From a bacterium UBA7470 (GTDB taxonomy: Bacteria > Pseudomonadota > Gammaproteobacteria > Burkholderiales > Burkholderiaceae_C), in NCBI GenBank assembly GCA_002479815.1, contig DLPA01000004.1, forward strand, positions 10,939 to 16,441: a DNA stretch of 5,503 nucleotides, given 5' to 3'. The stretch's first letter is position 1; every line of letters begins with the position of its first letter. The notes beneath the pieces were generated by a model. The model did not search any database and had not been told where the DNA came from. It was given only the letters and a program-made list of their open reading frames with translations. Shown here one piece after another: positions 1 through 5,503 of this stretch. A program made the position numbers and the translations under genes.

Positions 1-657
1 GGCATCATCGCCTTCAACCGCCCTGTGGACGAGGCCGCCGCGCAACAAGTCGCCAAGCAATTCGTCGAAGTGCTGATGGCCCCCGCCTTCACGCCCGAAG
101 CCTTGGCGGTGTTCAAGTCCAAAGTCAACGTCCGCATCCTGCAAATCGCCCTGCCCTCTGGTGGCGCAACAGCATGGGAACAAGGCCGCAATGCGGTCGA
201 TGTCAAGCGCGTCGGCTCAGGTCTGTTGATGCAAACGGCGGATATTCATGAACTGAAGCTGTCTGATCTGAAAGTCGTGACCCAACTGCACCCCTCCGAG
301 CAGCAATTGCAAGACTTGCTGTTTGCGTGGAAAGTCGCTACCTACGTCAAGAGCAATGCGATTGTGTTCTGCGCCAATGGCATGACCTACGGCGTGGGTG
401 CAGGCCAGATGAGCCGCTTGGACTCGGCCCGCATCGCCAGCATCAAGGCGCAAGCCGCAGGTCTGTCACTGGCGGCCACGGCAGTCGCCAGCGATGCCTT
501 CTTCCCCTTCCGCGACGGGCTGGACGTGGTGGTCGATGCGGGCGCAACCTGCATCATCCAACCCGGCGGCAGCATGCGCGACCAAGAGGTGATCGATGCC
601 GCCAACGAGCGCGGCGTGGCGATGGTGTTCTCAGGCGTGCGTCACTTCCGGCATTGA
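1..657 (+). CDS. purH: PurH, C-terminal part (AICAR transformylase / IMP cyclohydrolase), 5'-truncated by window edge
   Basis: Bifunctional enzyme of the last two steps of de novo purine synthesis in the cytoplasm: formyl transfer from 10-formyltetrahydrofolate to AICAR, then ring closure to IMP. Only the last 218 residues of a family of about 520-530 are present, all from the AICAR transformylase domain. The frame is open from base 1 and the first codons read GIIAFNRPVDEA, a conserved internal PurH stretch, so the GTG at 25 is an internal valine and not a start. Visible signatures are KSNAIVFCANGM with Asn126 of the fragment (which I equate with the folate/AICAR-site Asn431 of human ATIC), GVGAGQMSR just after it, SDAFFPFRDGLD, IIQPGGSMRDQEVIDAAN, and the conserved C-terminal SGVRHFRH. 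The Lys-His catalytic pair and the whole IMP cyclohydrolase domain lie upstream, outside the window. Its last 16 bp overlap the end of the convergent hydrolase gene. No clear rho-independent terminator follows. The family call is very secure. Confidence 0.97.
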   Translation, partial: GIIAFNRPVDEAAAQQVAKQFVEVLMAPAFTPEALAVFKSKVNVRILQIALPSGGATAWEQGRNAVDVKRVGSGLLMQTADIHELKLSDLKVVTQLHPSEQQLQDLLFAWKVATYVKSNAIVFCANGMTYGVGAGQMSRLDSARIASIKAQAAGLSLAATAVASDAFFPFRDGLDVVVDAGATCIIQPGGSMRDQEVIDAANERGVAMVFSGVRHFRH

Positions 658-1586
658 GATTCATGCCTTTCCTTTACAGACACGAGTGACCTGAGGCATT
701 GCAGTACTGACGTGTGAAGTTCCGAGCCAGTTTGGGCCAAACTGTCCAGGATGCTGAAGTGATGCAGCCCTGCGAGGGCTTGTGCATAAGGCACGACACT
801 TGTGCCCCAAACGTCTTGTATGAATTGGTTTTGGCGCAAAAACTCGGCGCTTTCCTGGCCACCTACCAAGGCCCAAAGAGCGCCGTGACGAGGGGGGGAT
901 TGATGAATGGGGCTGCACGCGCGCACTTGCGCAGGGGTGAGTTGCAAGGTTTCTTGCAAAAAGGGGGTGTGTCGCAAAGGCTCTAAATCAAACAAGCCAG
1001 AGAGGGCGACAGCGGCATGAGCCATGTAAGGGGCTTGCGCCAAAAGCCACGCCGCCAATTGTCCGCCTGCCGAATGTCCAACCAGCACCACACGCCGCGC
1101 ATCCCCTCCCCATTGCCCGATGTGCTTGTGTACCCACGTCAGTGCTTGTAGCATCTGCTCACCAATCTCGGCCACCGTGACAGCAGGACACAGGGCGTAA
1201 TTGGGGACGACCACGCATACCCCCGCTGCGGTGAAGGCCGGTGCGATGAAGGAGTGATCGGCCTTGTCCAAGCTGCGCCAATAGCCGCCATGCAAAAACA
1301 CCAACACCGGCGCGAGGGGGCTGGATGCGCTGCGGGGTGTGCCGTCTGGCAAGAGGGCTGGAAACACATCCAACGTCTCTTTGGCTGGCGCACCTTTGGC
1401 GCTGTACGCCACGTCTAAGGTGCAGGGCTGACTGGCGCGTGCCGCTGCTGATGCCGCTGCCCAATGTGCAAGATGCTGCCCGTGCTCAGGCACGAGTGCG
1501 CGGTTGTTGTATTGGGCATTGAGCCAATCGCTGCTCCATTGGGGCGTATGCCCATTGTCCTGATTGGGAGGGTGCTGAACGACCAC
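642..1586 (-). CDS. Alpha/beta hydrolase, arylformamidase (kynurenine formamidase)-like esterase
   Basis: A 314-residue alpha/beta-hydrolase-fold enzyme, probably cytoplasmic since no signal peptide or membrane helix is seen. HGGYW at residues 99-103 supplies the oxyanion hole and is typical of the eukaryote-like kynurenine formamidase/esterase group. GHSAGG at 170-175 is the nucleophile elbow with Ser172. His276 in LHHFS is the likely catalytic histidine, and Glu245 in VGGQES is a possible acid. The N-terminal WLNAQYNNRALVPEH (21-35) is also a hallmark of this group. The start is a GTG at 1586: AAAGGAG at 1602-1596 sits 9 nt upstream, inside the end of the MFS gene. An ATG at 1591-1589 is out of frame and only 4 nt from the ribosome site. 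The gap to the MFS stop is 4 nt, so translation is probably coupled. The substrate is unknown: N-formylkynurenine hydrolysis is one option, but no tryptophan-catabolism gene is adjacent, and carboxylester hydrolysis is equally possible. Its 3' end overlaps purH by 16 bp, tail to tail. Confidence 0.9.
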   Translation of the reverse strand: MVVQHPPNQDNGHTPQWSSDWLNAQYNNRALVPEHGQHLAHWAAASAAARASQPCTLDVAYSAKGAPAKETLDVFPALLPDGTPRSASSPLAPVLVFLHGGYWRSLDKADHSFIAPAFTAAGVCVVVPNYALCPAVTVAEIGEQMLQALTWVHKHIGQWGGDARRVVLVGHSAGGQLAAWLLAQAPYMAHAAVALSGLFDLEPLRHTPFLQETLQLTPAQVRACSPIHQSPPRHGALWALVGGQESAEFLRQNQFIQDVWGTSVVPYAQALAGLHHFSILDSLAQTGSELHTSVLQCLRSLVSVKERHESQCRK

Positions 1587-1590
1587 GGCA

Positions 1591-2784
1591 TCAGTCTCCT
1601 TTTGAGTGTAGTGTGCCTATTGACTGGCCTTGCGCTGCCCAAAAGCTCATCGCAATCGCCGCCAAAACCAAAGTAAAACCAAGTTTGTGCAGTTGCAACA
1701 GATGTCCCTGTGCAATCAGCCAGCCGCCTAAGGCCGACCCCAGCGCCTGCCCACCATACATGGCAGAGGTGTTGAGTGCCACCGTGGCTGGGGCCAAAGC
1801 GGGCGACAGCTGAACCAGCCGTGCTTGCTGGGCTGAATTGGCAGCAAAACAACCCAAGGCCCACGGGACTAAGACCAGGGCCGCCGTCCAGACGGAACTG
1901 AAATACGGCCAAAGCAGCAAACTGAGGGCAATCAGACCTAAAGTCAAGGCCACCGCATGATCTGCACCCAGACGGTCAATGTGACGCGAAATCAGCATAT
2001 TGCCAGCCAAACCAAACGCACCAAACCACAAGAACAACAGTGATAAGGTGTTTGCATCCGCCGCGAGTACCTGTTTGAAATACGGTGAGAAATACGAAAA
2101 CAGTGCAAACTGACCAAAAGCCGACAGCAGTGTCACGCCCACGGTCAACATCAGCGGCAGGTGTTGCACCGCCTGCCTCCAGGCTTGGCGCGACAAGGCG
2201 ACGGGGCGCACGCCATTGGGCATCACACGCCATACCCACGCTGCACAGAACAGCGCCAGCAGACCCACGCCTGCAAACGCCCAACGCCATCCCCACAAAC
2301 CACCGATCCAAGCCGATAAGGGCATGCCCAAGACAGAGGCCACCGACCATCCTAAAAAAACGAAGGTCACGGCTTGCCCTCGTTGCTCAGGCTTGACCAT
2401 CAAGCCCACGCTGGCAGCGGCCTGTGGCGTGAAAATCGCGGGGGATACCATCGTCAGCACTCGCAAGGGCAGCAAGATGCTGTAATCCGCCGCCATCGCG
2501 CACGCCAATAAGCCCATGCCGTACCAGACCAGCGCCGCAGACAACAAGCGCCGCCTGTCCCAACCTGCCACCACGCTGGCGAACACCGGCGCACCGATCC
2601 CCATCAGAATCGCCCCAGCTGTAATCAGCAAGCCCGCTTGCGTGATCGAAACCCCCAAGGACTGACTGAGGTCATTGAGCGTACCCGGGACGACCATGAC
2701 CCCCGTACCGATGACGAAATTGCCCATGAGCAAGGCCCACAGCGCACGGCGCAAGGCCAGACGTTTCAAGTGTGCGGCGCTCAT
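1591..2784 (-). CDS. MFS transporter, DHA1-type (drug/metabolite efflux-like)
   Basis: A 397-residue inner-membrane secondary transporter of the major facilitator superfamily, with the usual length and about 12 hydrophobic segments in two halves split near residues 190-207. Visible motifs are a motif-A-like loop between helices 2 and 3 (GAPVFASVVAGWDRRRLL, 64-81), the helix-4 arginine region LLPLRVLTM (105-112), and a motif-C-like helix 5 (GWSVASVLGMPLSAWIGG, 145-162) followed by GWRWAF. Motif C is typical of proton antiporters, so drug:H+ or metabolite:H+ export is the best guess, resembling AraJ/PbuE-type DHA1 members. The substrate cannot be read from sequence. The start is ATG 2784, 9 nt after the TAG of the YqaA-like gene; the only ribosome-site-like element is AGG at 2795-2793, overlapping that stop codon, which suggests coupling. 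It is the middle gene of a three-gene run, and its last codons carry the ribosome binding site of the hydrolase. Confidence 0.92.
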   Translation of the reverse strand: MSAAHLKRLALRRALWALLMGNFVIGTGVMVVPGTLNDLSQSLGVSITQAGLLITAGAILMGIGAPVFASVVAGWDRRRLLSAALVWYGMGLLACAMAADYSILLPLRVLTMVSPAIFTPQAAASVGLMVKPEQRGQAVTFVFLGWSVASVLGMPLSAWIGGLWGWRWAFAGVGLLALFCAAWVWRVMPNGVRPVALSRQAWRQAVQHLPLMLTVGVTLLSAFGQFALFSYFSPYFKQVLAADANTLSLLFLWFGAFGLAGNMLISRHIDRLGADHAVALTLGLIALSLLLWPYFSSVWTAALVLVPWALGCFAANSAQQARLVQLSPALAPATVALNTSAMYGGQALGSALGGWLIAQGHLLQLHKLGFTLVLAAIAMSFWAAQGQSIGTLHSKGD

Positions 2785-2793
2785 GTCGTTGGC

Positions 2794-3306
2794 CTAAAGC
2801 GCGAGCGAGGACAGCTCAAGCCCCTCAGGAAACACCCACAACAAAGCCGCTGTCATGGTGATGTAACGGGCCAACTTGCCCACCGCCATATAGGCCAGAC
2901 AAGGCCAAAACGGCATCCTCAGCCAGCCCGCCACTGCACACAAGGGATCACCCACAGCGGGCAGCCAACTCAGCAGACACGCTTTTGGCCCAAAGCGTTG
3001 CAGCCACTCTAAAGCTTTGGTGTGTGAGCCTTGGGTGTGCTGCCTGTGTGCGCGGGCTTGATCAACCGCCGTATGTGCTCCCCATCCCATCCCCCAAGAA
3101 ATAGCACCACCGATGGTATTGCCCACCGTGGCGACCAAGACGGCAGGCCAAAACAAATCTGGGTTGAGCTTGACCAAGCCGAACACCGCTGGCTCAGACC
3201 CCAAGGGCAGCAAGGTGGCAGAGACCAAGGCGACCACGAAGACCGTACTCAGTCCCACCTGAGGCAAACTCAGCCATGCCAAAAACGCAGCCAGATAAGC
3301 TTCCAT
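2794..3306 (-). CDS. yqaA: YqaA-family VTT/SNARE-associated-domain inner-membrane protein (DedA superfamily)
   Basis: A 170-residue polytopic inner-membrane protein. The order of features matches the small YqaA branch of the VTT (DedA-like) superfamily: a hydrophobic segment ending in SATLLPLGSEPAVFGLV (29-45), AATVGN-type second segment read here as VATVGNTIGGAISWGMG (58-74), a hydrophilic loop (78-103) rich in His and Gln, then WLQRFGPKACLLSWLPAVGD (101-120) with PLCAVAGWLRM after it, and a last helix with GKLARY (143-148). The acidic residue in GSE and the R..G...LL-W-P-GD stretch are superfamily hallmarks; DedA relatives are implicated in lipid flipping and envelope homeostasis, whereas YqaA itself has no settled function. 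I chose ATG 3306 because AGG lies 5 nt before it; a GTG at 3312 would add Met-Cys but has a poorer ribosome site. It is first in the run with the MFS transporter and hydrolase, separated from the MFS gene by 9 nt. Confidence 0.88.
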   Translation of the reverse strand: MEAYLAAFLAWLSLPQVGLSTVFVVALVSATLLPLGSEPAVFGLVKLNPDLFWPAVLVATVGNTIGGAISWGMGWGAHTAVDQARAHRQHTQGSHTKALEWLQRFGPKACLLSWLPAVGDPLCAVAGWLRMPFWPCLAYMAVGKLARYITMTAALLWVFPEGLELSSLAL

Positions 3307-3322
3307 GCACACCTATACCCAG

Positions 3323-3339
3323 AAAAAAGGCTCAGTATA
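3323..3339 (-). promoter_or_regulatory. Weak candidate -10 element and T-tract before the YqaA-like gene
   Basis: In the 85-nt gap between the DUF1840 gene and the YqaA-like gene, the minus strand reads TATACT at 3339-3334, matching 5 of 6 positions of the sigma-70 -10 consensus, followed by a run of six T at 3328-3323. No good -35 is seen at 16-18 nt spacing (CCCTTA at best), and no solid stem precedes the T run, so it is neither a confident promoter nor a confident terminator. If real, it would let the three-gene run be transcribed separately from the DUF1840 gene. Confidence 0.25.
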
Positions 3340-3391
3340 GACAGGGCCGTGATTCGTAAGGGTCGCCAAGGTTTTAGGGCGGCTCAGGTGC

Positions 3392-3715
3392 TTATACGCC
3401 CCACACCAAATCGACCTGTGCGGCTTCGCACCGTTTTAAGGTTTCTAAAAAGGGCACGATGCGCTGGGCGAGGCTGATGCCTTGGCCTTGTTGAGCCGCT
3501 TCCCATGCGTCCTCCGTCGCCTCGGTCTCTTCGGGCTTAGGGTCTTGAGCTTCGGCTTGCGCGGCTTGCGTCAGCACGCGGCGGGCGTGTGCCATGTCTT
3601 GCCACAGAATCACGCCTGCGCCTTCGGGGTCTTTGCCCAACAAAGTCAATAGCTGTTGCCCTACGGCTTGGTGCATGAGCAAATCGCTGGTGGCACGAGA
3701 TTTAAAACGGTACAT
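3392..3715 (-). CDS. DUF1840 domain-containing protein (small, function unknown)
   Basis: A 107-residue soluble protein with the pattern of DUF1840, which I know mainly from Betaproteobacteria and which has no established function. The N-terminal block MYRFKSRATSDLLMHQAVGQ (1-20) followed by LLTLLGKDPEGAGVI (23-36) and the C-terminal block GISLAQRIVPFLETLKRCEA (79-98) ending in VDLVWGV are the conserved parts. Between them, residues about 51-76 are an Ala/Gln/Glu-rich acidic linker, as is usual for the family. There is no signal peptide or membrane segment. ATG 3715 is chosen because it places MYRFKS where family members begin; a GTG at 3721 would add two residues and lies 5 nt after GAGGAG (3732-3727), which is closer to ideal spacing than the 11 nt to the ATG, so that start is a real alternative. 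It is divergent from the ABC permease and 85 nt upstream of the YqaA-like gene. Confidence 0.85.
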   Translation of the reverse strand: MYRFKSRATSDLLMHQAVGQQLLTLLGKDPEGAGVILWQDMAHARRVLTQAAQAEAQDPKPEETEATEDAWEAAQQGQGISLAQRIVPFLETLKRCEAAQVDLVWGV

Positions 3716-3738
3716 CGTCACACATTCTCCTCAAAGAG

Positions 3739-3758
3739 CAGGGCTGGTTCTTGCCCTG
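3739..3758 (-). repeat. Perfect 6-bp inverted repeat in the DUF1840 leader (possible mRNA hairpin)
   Basis: CAGGGC at 3739-3744 and GCCCTG at 3753-3758 are exact reverse complements around an 8-nt loop. On the minus strand the hairpin would end about 6 nt before the GAGGAG ribosome site of the DUF1840 gene. There is no T run after it on either strand, so it is not a standard terminator. It could be a leader structure affecting translation, or chance. Confidence 0.3.
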
Positions 3759-3808
3759 ACGACCTCATTCTCTCTGACCGATGTTGCAATCCCGCACCGA
3801 CCAAGCCA

Positions 3809-3829
3809 GATGAATACAATTCTCATTCA
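3809..3829 (+). promoter_or_regulatory. Candidate Fur box overlapping a weak -10 for the iron permease
   Basis: The stretch contains a perfect TGAAT-N9-ATTCA inverted repeat at 3811-3829 and the half-site ATTCTCATT at 3819-3827, which is characteristic of Fur operators. Aligned to the classic 19-bp Fur consensus, bases 3809-3827 match 11 of 19. TACAAT at 3815-3820, five of six bases of a -10 element, lies within it, although no good -35 is visible at normal spacing. Fur bound to Fe2+ there would block transcription toward the permease starting 40-50 nt downstream, and possibly affect the divergent DUF1840 gene. The iron-transport annotation of the downstream gene strengthens the call; no binding evidence exists here. 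Confidence 0.45.
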
Positions 3830-3872
3830 GACTGTCTCTTTCGCTCCTATTCAATTCCATCCTTGCCCATGA
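3810..3872 (+). other. Short upstream ORF (20 codons) ending on the permease start codon
   Basis: ATG at 3810 opens a 20-codon frame (MNTILIQTVSFAPIQFHPCP) whose TGA at 3870-3872 overlaps the permease ATG at 3869-3871 as ATGA. The permease has no visible Shine-Dalgarno of its own, so re-initiation after this small frame is conceivable. Against this, the upstream ATG also lacks a ribosome site, and if the -10 at 3815 is used its ATG would not be in the transcript. It is listed as a visible structure, not a supported gene. Confidence 0.15.
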
Positions 3873-5503
3873 CCCGCTGGCTGTCTTTCTTGTTGTTGAG
3901 TGTGCTCGCGGTGGTACTGACCTTGCCTTTGCTGGCGCTGAGTTTGTCGTGGTTGAGCAGTGGGGGTGGCGATGTATTGATCGAAATGGGCAAGACGGTC
4001 TTGCCTGAGTATGCGCTGACCTCTTTGTGGCTGTGCGTGTCGGTTGCAGTGGGCGTGTCAGTGGTGGGTCTGAGCACTGCTTGTGCGGTCACACTGTTTG
4101 ATTTTTGGGGTCGCCGCACCTTGGAGTGGGCGTTGCTCTTGCCGCTTGCCATGCCCGCCTATGTGGTGGCCTATGCCTACACCGATTTTTTGCAATTTTC
4201 TGGTCCATTACAAACCAGTCTGCGTGACTGGCTGGGGGTGCAGGGGCGGGTCTTTCCCGAAATTCGCAACACAGCGGGCGCAGCGTGGGTGTTTACGTTT
4301 TCGCTCTACCCTTATGTGTATTTGCTGGCGCGCACCGCTTTGAGTGAGCGGGCCAGTCAGTTGATGGAGGCAGCGCGGCTCTTGGGTGCGCCTTTAAGCC
4401 GTCGCATCCGCGAAGTGGCCTTGCCCTTGGCTCGCCCTGCGGTGGCCGCAGGCATGGCCTTGGCTTTGATGGAAACCTTGGCTGATTTTGGAGTCGCCAG
4501 CTACTTTGGCATTCAAACCTTCACCGCTGGGGTCTATAAGGCGTGGCTGGTGATGGACAACCGCTTAGCTGCTGCGCAATTGGCGACCTTGCTGCTGGTG
4601 GTCGTAGTTGTGCTGTTGCGTTTAGAGCACATGGCGCAGCAACGCATGCGCTTTGCGGCACTGAAAGGTGGGCGGCTCGGTGGGGCCGATGCCCAGCCTG
4701 TGCATTTGTCGGGGCATTGGGCGGCATGGGCATGGTTGATTTGCGTCTTGCCACTCGCATTTGGTTTCATCTTGCCTGTATTGTTCATGCTGCGCCCTTT
4801 GTGGGTTGGATGGGAGGAACTGCATTGGGGGCCGTTTATCACATGGGCCTTCAATAGTTTGAGCTTGGCCGCCTTGAGCGCCGCACTGGCGGTGACCGTG
4901 GCCTTGGGTTTGGCGTTTGCCGTGCGCGTGCAAGCCAAGCGGGGTGGGTTGGGGCAAGTGACGCAGTGGGTGGCTCAACTGGCTGCGCTGGGGTATGCCG
5001 TGCCCGGTGCGGTGATTGTGGTGGGCCTGTTGTTGCCTGTGGGCTGGATACAAGGCACATGGCCCGAATCCAGTCTGGGCTATTGGTTGACCGCCACCCT
5101 CTTGGGTTTGATCTGGGCGTATTTGGTACGTTTTGTGGCGGTGGCGCTGCAATCCATTCAAAGCGGTTATGCCCGTCTCCCACTAAGCCTAGACGAATCG
5201 GCGCGTATGTTGGGGACCACGGGGTTTGGGCTGGCGTGGCGTGTTCACCTCCCCTTGCTGCACCGAGCGATTGCTGCCGCAGGTTTGCTGGTTTTTGTGG
5301 ATGTGATGAAGGAGTTACCTGCCACCTTGGTGCTGCGCCCCTTCAACAGCGACACCCTAGCGGTGATGACCTATCAATTGGCCAGAGACGAGCGTTTAGG
5401 CGAAGCCGCCTTGCCCGCGCTCACTTTAGTGGCGGTGGGTTTATTACCCGTTGTCCTGCTCAGTCGCACACTCAGAACAAAGACGCATCAGCCCCAACCA
5501 GGC
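3869..5503 (+). CDS. fbpB: Fe(3+) ABC transporter permease, FbpB/SfuB-like, 3' end beyond window
   Basis: Inner-membrane permease that would pass ferric iron from a periplasmic binding protein into the cytoplasm, powered by an FbpC-type ATPase; both partners are outside the window. All 545 codons are open to the right edge with no stop; the family is about 540-560 residues, so the stop should be close. It is a two-lobed fusion: each half carries an ATPase-docking EAA loop, the first at residues 167-186 (EAARLLG ... REVALP) and the second at 443-462 (ESARMLG ... RVHLP). Strong family signatures are LLLPLAMPAYVVAYAYTD (89-106), FSLYPYVYLLAR (144-155), METLADFG (201-208), and KELPATLVLRPF (481-492) with DTLAV after it. 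About 12 hydrophobic helices are visible, with a charged linker at roughly 252-283 between lobes. ATG 3869 is the best start from homology (MTRWLSFLLL begins helix 1), but no Shine-Dalgarno is seen before it. A Fur-like site lies about 40 nt upstream. Other metal or thiamine-type permeases of this family are less likely given KELPATLVLRPF. Confidence 0.92.
   Translation, partial: MTRWLSFLLLSVLAVVLTLPLLALSLSWLSSGGGDVLIEMGKTVLPEYALTSLWLCVSVAVGVSVVGLSTACAVTLFDFWGRRTLEWALLLPLAMPAYVVAYAYTDFLQFSGPLQTSLRDWLGVQGRVFPEIRNTAGAAWVFTFSLYPYVYLLARTALSERASQLMEAARLLGAPLSRRIREVALPLARPAVAAGMALALMETLADFGVASYFGIQTFTAGVYKAWLVMDNRLAAAQLATLLLVVVVVLLRLEHMAQQRMRFAALKGGRLGGADAQPVHLSGHWAAWAWLICVLPLAFGFILPVLFMLRPLWVGWEELHWGPFITWAFNSLSLAALSAALAVTVALGLAFAVRVQAKRGGLGQVTQWVAQLAALGYAVPGAVIVVGLLLPVGWIQGTWPESSLGYWLTATLLGLIWAYLVRFVAVALQSIQSGYARLPLSLDESARMLGTTGFGLAWRVHLPLLHRAIAAAGLLVFVDVMKELPATLVLRPFNSDTLAVMTYQLARDERLGEAALPALTLVAVGLLPVVLLSRTLRTKTHQPQPG

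Noticed and set aside
25..657. purH read as a complete 210-residue gene starting at GTG 25
   Set aside because: The frame is open to base 1 and residues before the GTG (GIIAFNRP) are conserved PurH sequence, so this is a truncated gene and not a small stand-alone protein.
658..760. Possible purH terminator with ACACG at 680-684 and CGTGT at 711-715
   Set aside because: The stem is only 5 bp with a 26-nt loop, no T run follows, and the stretch is coding sequence of the hydrolase.
1415..1912. 165-codon minus-strand open frame spanning the MFS-hydrolase junction
   Set aside because: It lies out of frame inside two well-supported genes and its translation resembles no family; only its internal ATG at 1591 matters, as a competing start.
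2085..2485. Plus-strand open frames within the MFS gene
   Set aside because: Composition is typical of antisense shadow frames (Pro/Arg/Thr/His-rich), with no motif and no ribosome site; the minus strand holds the MFS transporter.
2463..3216. Shared 13-mer CAAGGGCAGCAAG near 2463 and near 3204
   Set aside because: It occurs in different frames and contexts inside two unrelated genes with diverging flanks, which fits chance rather than a repeat.
4521..5183. Several long open frames on the minus strand opposite the permease
   Set aside because: They are Pro/His/Arg/Gln-rich shadows of a hydrophobic gene's complement. The plus-strand frame encodes an unmistakable FbpB-type permease with both EAA loops.

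Overview
The window looks like ordinary chromosomal DNA from a betaproteobacterium, most likely of the order Burkholderiales (Comamonadaceae or a close relative). The reasons are the moderately high G+C content, a DUF1840 protein (a family I know mainly from Betaproteobacteria), and the style of the alpha/beta hydrolase and iron-permease sequences. This placement is inference from protein character; no rRNA or other marker is present. I see no mobile element, CRISPR array, tRNA or rRNA gene.

Layout. (1) Positions 1-657, plus strand: the 3' part of purH (AICAR transformylase domain), cut by the left edge. (2) Positions 642-3306, minus strand: a tightly packed three-gene run, in transcription order a YqaA-type VTT-domain membrane protein, a 12-helix MFS transporter, and an alpha/beta hydrolase of the kynurenine-formamidase-like type. 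The gaps are 9 and 4 nt, so one transcript with translational coupling is likely. The last gene of the run collides tail to tail with purH, sharing 16 bp. (3) Positions 3392-3715, minus strand: a small DUF1840 protein, 85 nt upstream of the run, which may or may not share its transcript. (4) Positions 3716-3868: a divergent intergenic region with a small hairpin in the DUF1840 leader, a Fur-box-like inverted repeat with an overlapping weak -10, and a 20-codon upstream ORF. (5) Positions 3869-5503, plus strand: a Fe(3+)-type ABC transporter permease (FbpB/SfuB-like), open to the right edge with 545 codons and no stop, so nearly complete by family length.

How the genes work together. PurH performs the last steps of de novo purine synthesis and is a housekeeping gene unrelated to its neighbours. 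The permease would work with a periplasmic ferric-ion-binding protein and an ATPase that lie outside the window, and the Fur-like site fits iron-repressed expression. The yqaA-MFS-hydrolase run has no obvious single pathway: two membrane proteins and a probable cytoplasmic esterase/amidase suggest export or detoxification of a small molecule, but the sequence does not say which. I did not find a convincing new biological system. The most useful leads are the Fur-like site with its short upstream ORF, the unusual start-codon arrangement of the hydrolase, and the unexplained three-gene run.
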